DNA of 37,654 bases from positions 1 through 37,654 of the forward strand of contig JACQKZ010000009.1 of NCBI GenBank assembly GCA_016204275.1, in the 5' to 3' direction. A model generated the notes under the pieces. That model was given only the letters and a program-made list of their open reading frames with translations. It did no database searches and had not been told where the DNA came from. Below, piece by piece: positions 36,362 to 37,654 of this stretch. This DNA comes from Nanobdellati archaeon. Lineage in GTDB: Archaea > Nanobdellota > Nanobdellia > UBA10117. Position 1 is the stretch's first letter, and the number at the start of each line of letters is the position of its first letter. A program made the translations under genes and the position numbers.

Positions 36362-36467
36362 TCTTTTTTCAGCCTCGATCATTTTCGGATGCATTCACAT
36401 CTGACTGTTCCATGTTTTAGTTAAAAAATAAAGAGGTTATAAAATTATCTATATCATGTCTGATGTA

Positions 36468-36911
36468 TTACATGCCAAAATGGACTTCTTTTGGTGCAGG
36501 CACGACCTTAGCTTCTAATTCACAGTCAACGCCCTTCAGTAAAAAAAGCGCAACCCTTGCGGCATTTCTTGCGCCAATAACAAGGTACCTATCTAATATT
36601 CCATTAAGATTGTCATCCGTGCCGAGTTTTTCTGGCCTACTATGGCTTACGTCTTTCCAATTTACATCCATTAAAAGCACTCTAGTTAAATTATAAACAC
36701 TCATGAGATACTCTTTCGCTTGCTGTGGCGTAAACTGCCTTGCTGCAAACGCATCGGCAAGTGCTTGCAAATCTTTTATGTGGTGCCTTGGGGAAAGCAC
36801 GCCATCATCTGATGAGCCATAAGAATGTCCCTTTGCGCTTGCCGCATCTGCAAATTGCAGCCACGTCTCTGGTACGGTATTAAAATACTTTAATGAATTT
36901 GACGCAACCAT
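36468..36911 (-). CDS. Hypothetical protein
   Basis: 147 aa ORF. Confidence 0.55.
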   Translation of the reverse strand: MVASNSLKYFNTVPETWLQFADAASAKGHSYGSSDDGVLSPRHHIKDLQALADAFAARQFTPQQAKEYLMSVYNLTRVLLMDVNWKDVSHSRPEKLGTDDNLNGILDRYLVIGARNAARVALFLLKGVDCELEAKVVPAPKEVHFGM

Positions 36912-36945
36912 AAAATTATAGCAAACAAAATAGTTATAAACCTTT

Positions 36946-37566
36946 CTATTTCATCCCTTTTACAACCCAAAACCCGCCAGACCTAGCTAAAACCTCGACC
37001 TTTGAGAAAATTATTTTCATTTTATTGAATAAATACTCGCCACCCTTTGATTTGCGGGCGACGATTTGTAAGCTGCCTTTCGGCTTCAAATGCGTTATTG
37101 AGTGCTCAATCATGTGCAGCACGATTTTGCGGCCGGCCACCATCGGCGGGTTCAGCAGAATCGCATCAAACACTTCTCCCTCAACCGGCCCGTAGGCATT
37201 TCCCTGCCGCGCCTCCGCGTTTTTTATTTTGTTGAGCTTGATATTTTTCTGCGCCAAGCCAACCGCGCGCTTGTTTATGTCTGCCAGAATTACTTTTGCT
37301 TTCGGTGAAAGTTTTGCCGCGGCCAAGCCAAGAATTCCATAGCCGCAGCCTAAATCCAAAATCTGGCCGGACTTCGGCAGCTGCATCACGCTGGCCAGCA
37401 GTTCTGAGGCGGTGTCAACTTCCTTCGCAGAGAAAACGCCCGGCGCGGATTTTAATTTTATCGCAACTCCACGTAGTTTAAAGTCCTCAAGCTCGTACTC
37501 GAAGTATTTTGATTTTGGGCTTTCAGTATAATAATGCTCGGTTTCTATGCTTAGTTCGGAATCCAT
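36946..37566 (-). CDS. RsmC-like class I SAM methyltransferase
   Basis: ILDLGCGYGILGLAAAK, DAILLNPPMVAGR. Confidence 0.88.
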   Translation of the reverse strand: MDSELSIETEHYYTESPKSKYFEYELEDFKLRGVAIKLKSAPGVFSAKEVDTASELLASVMQLPKSGQILDLGCGYGILGLAAAKLSPKAKVILADINKRAVGLAQKNIKLNKIKNAEARQGNAYGPVEGEVFDAILLNPPMVAGRKIVLHMIEHSITHLKPKGSLQIVARKSKGGEYLFNKMKIIFSKVEVLARSGGFWVVKGMK

Positions 37567-37587
37567 GTTATTTATTAATATTTAATA

Positions 37588-37654
37588 TTATTTAATATTA
37601 TTTAATTTATTTCTGAGTACTTCCGCGCCAAAGCCGGCCAGCATGCTAACATAC
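37588..37654 (-). CDS. C-terminal end of an unidentified ORF cut by the window edge
   Basis: Minus reading ...YVSMLAGFGAEVLRNKLNNIK*; short. Confidence 0.25.
   Translation of the reverse strand, partial: YVSMLAGFGAEVLRNKLNNIK

Noticed and set aside
37568-37610. Tandem tttaatatta repeats
   Set aside because: Low-complexity AT spacer near a gene end; no further evidence of function
1-37654. CRISPR array, rRNA, transposase or phage genes
   Set aside because: No regularly spaced repeats, rRNA-like sequence or recognisable transposase/integrase ORF seen

Overview
Archaeal chromosomal window, probably from a DPANN-type genome (inference from gene content and many small secreted or hypothetical ORFs). 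Recognisable genes include an ATP-dependent DNA ligase, Elp3, TFE, a TFB-like protein, a TrmB regulator, SppA, an S2P-like protease, two dCTP deaminase-family proteins, three glycosyltransferase/lipid-type genes, a cyclophilin, and the conserved cluster rps13-rps4-rps11-rpoD-[tRNA-Leu]-rpl18e-rpl13-rps9-rpoN. Main discovery: three tRNA genes (Gln-TTG, Leu-GAG, Ser-GGA, all on the minus strand) become normal cloverleaves only if an intron is removed from the T-loop. They have 53/54 or 59/60 insertions of 31, 44 and 53 nt. tRNA-Ser also needs a second, anticodon-loop intron. The Gln intron forms a complete bulge-helix-bulge. Two of these tRNAs are followed by copies of a 44-bp hairpin element whose stem shows compensatory changes. 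Other non-standard signals: (i) a strongly over-represented, strand-polar heptamer GGCCTGC (about 36 on + versus about 9 on - by hand count), polar regardless of gene direction; (ii) in-frame palindromic insertions in DNA ligase and Elp3; (iii) truncated copies of the 5' ends of elp3 and possibly lig upstream of the intact genes; (iv) several structured leaders and operator-like inverted repeats. All alignments and counts were done by eye; no database or folding program was run.
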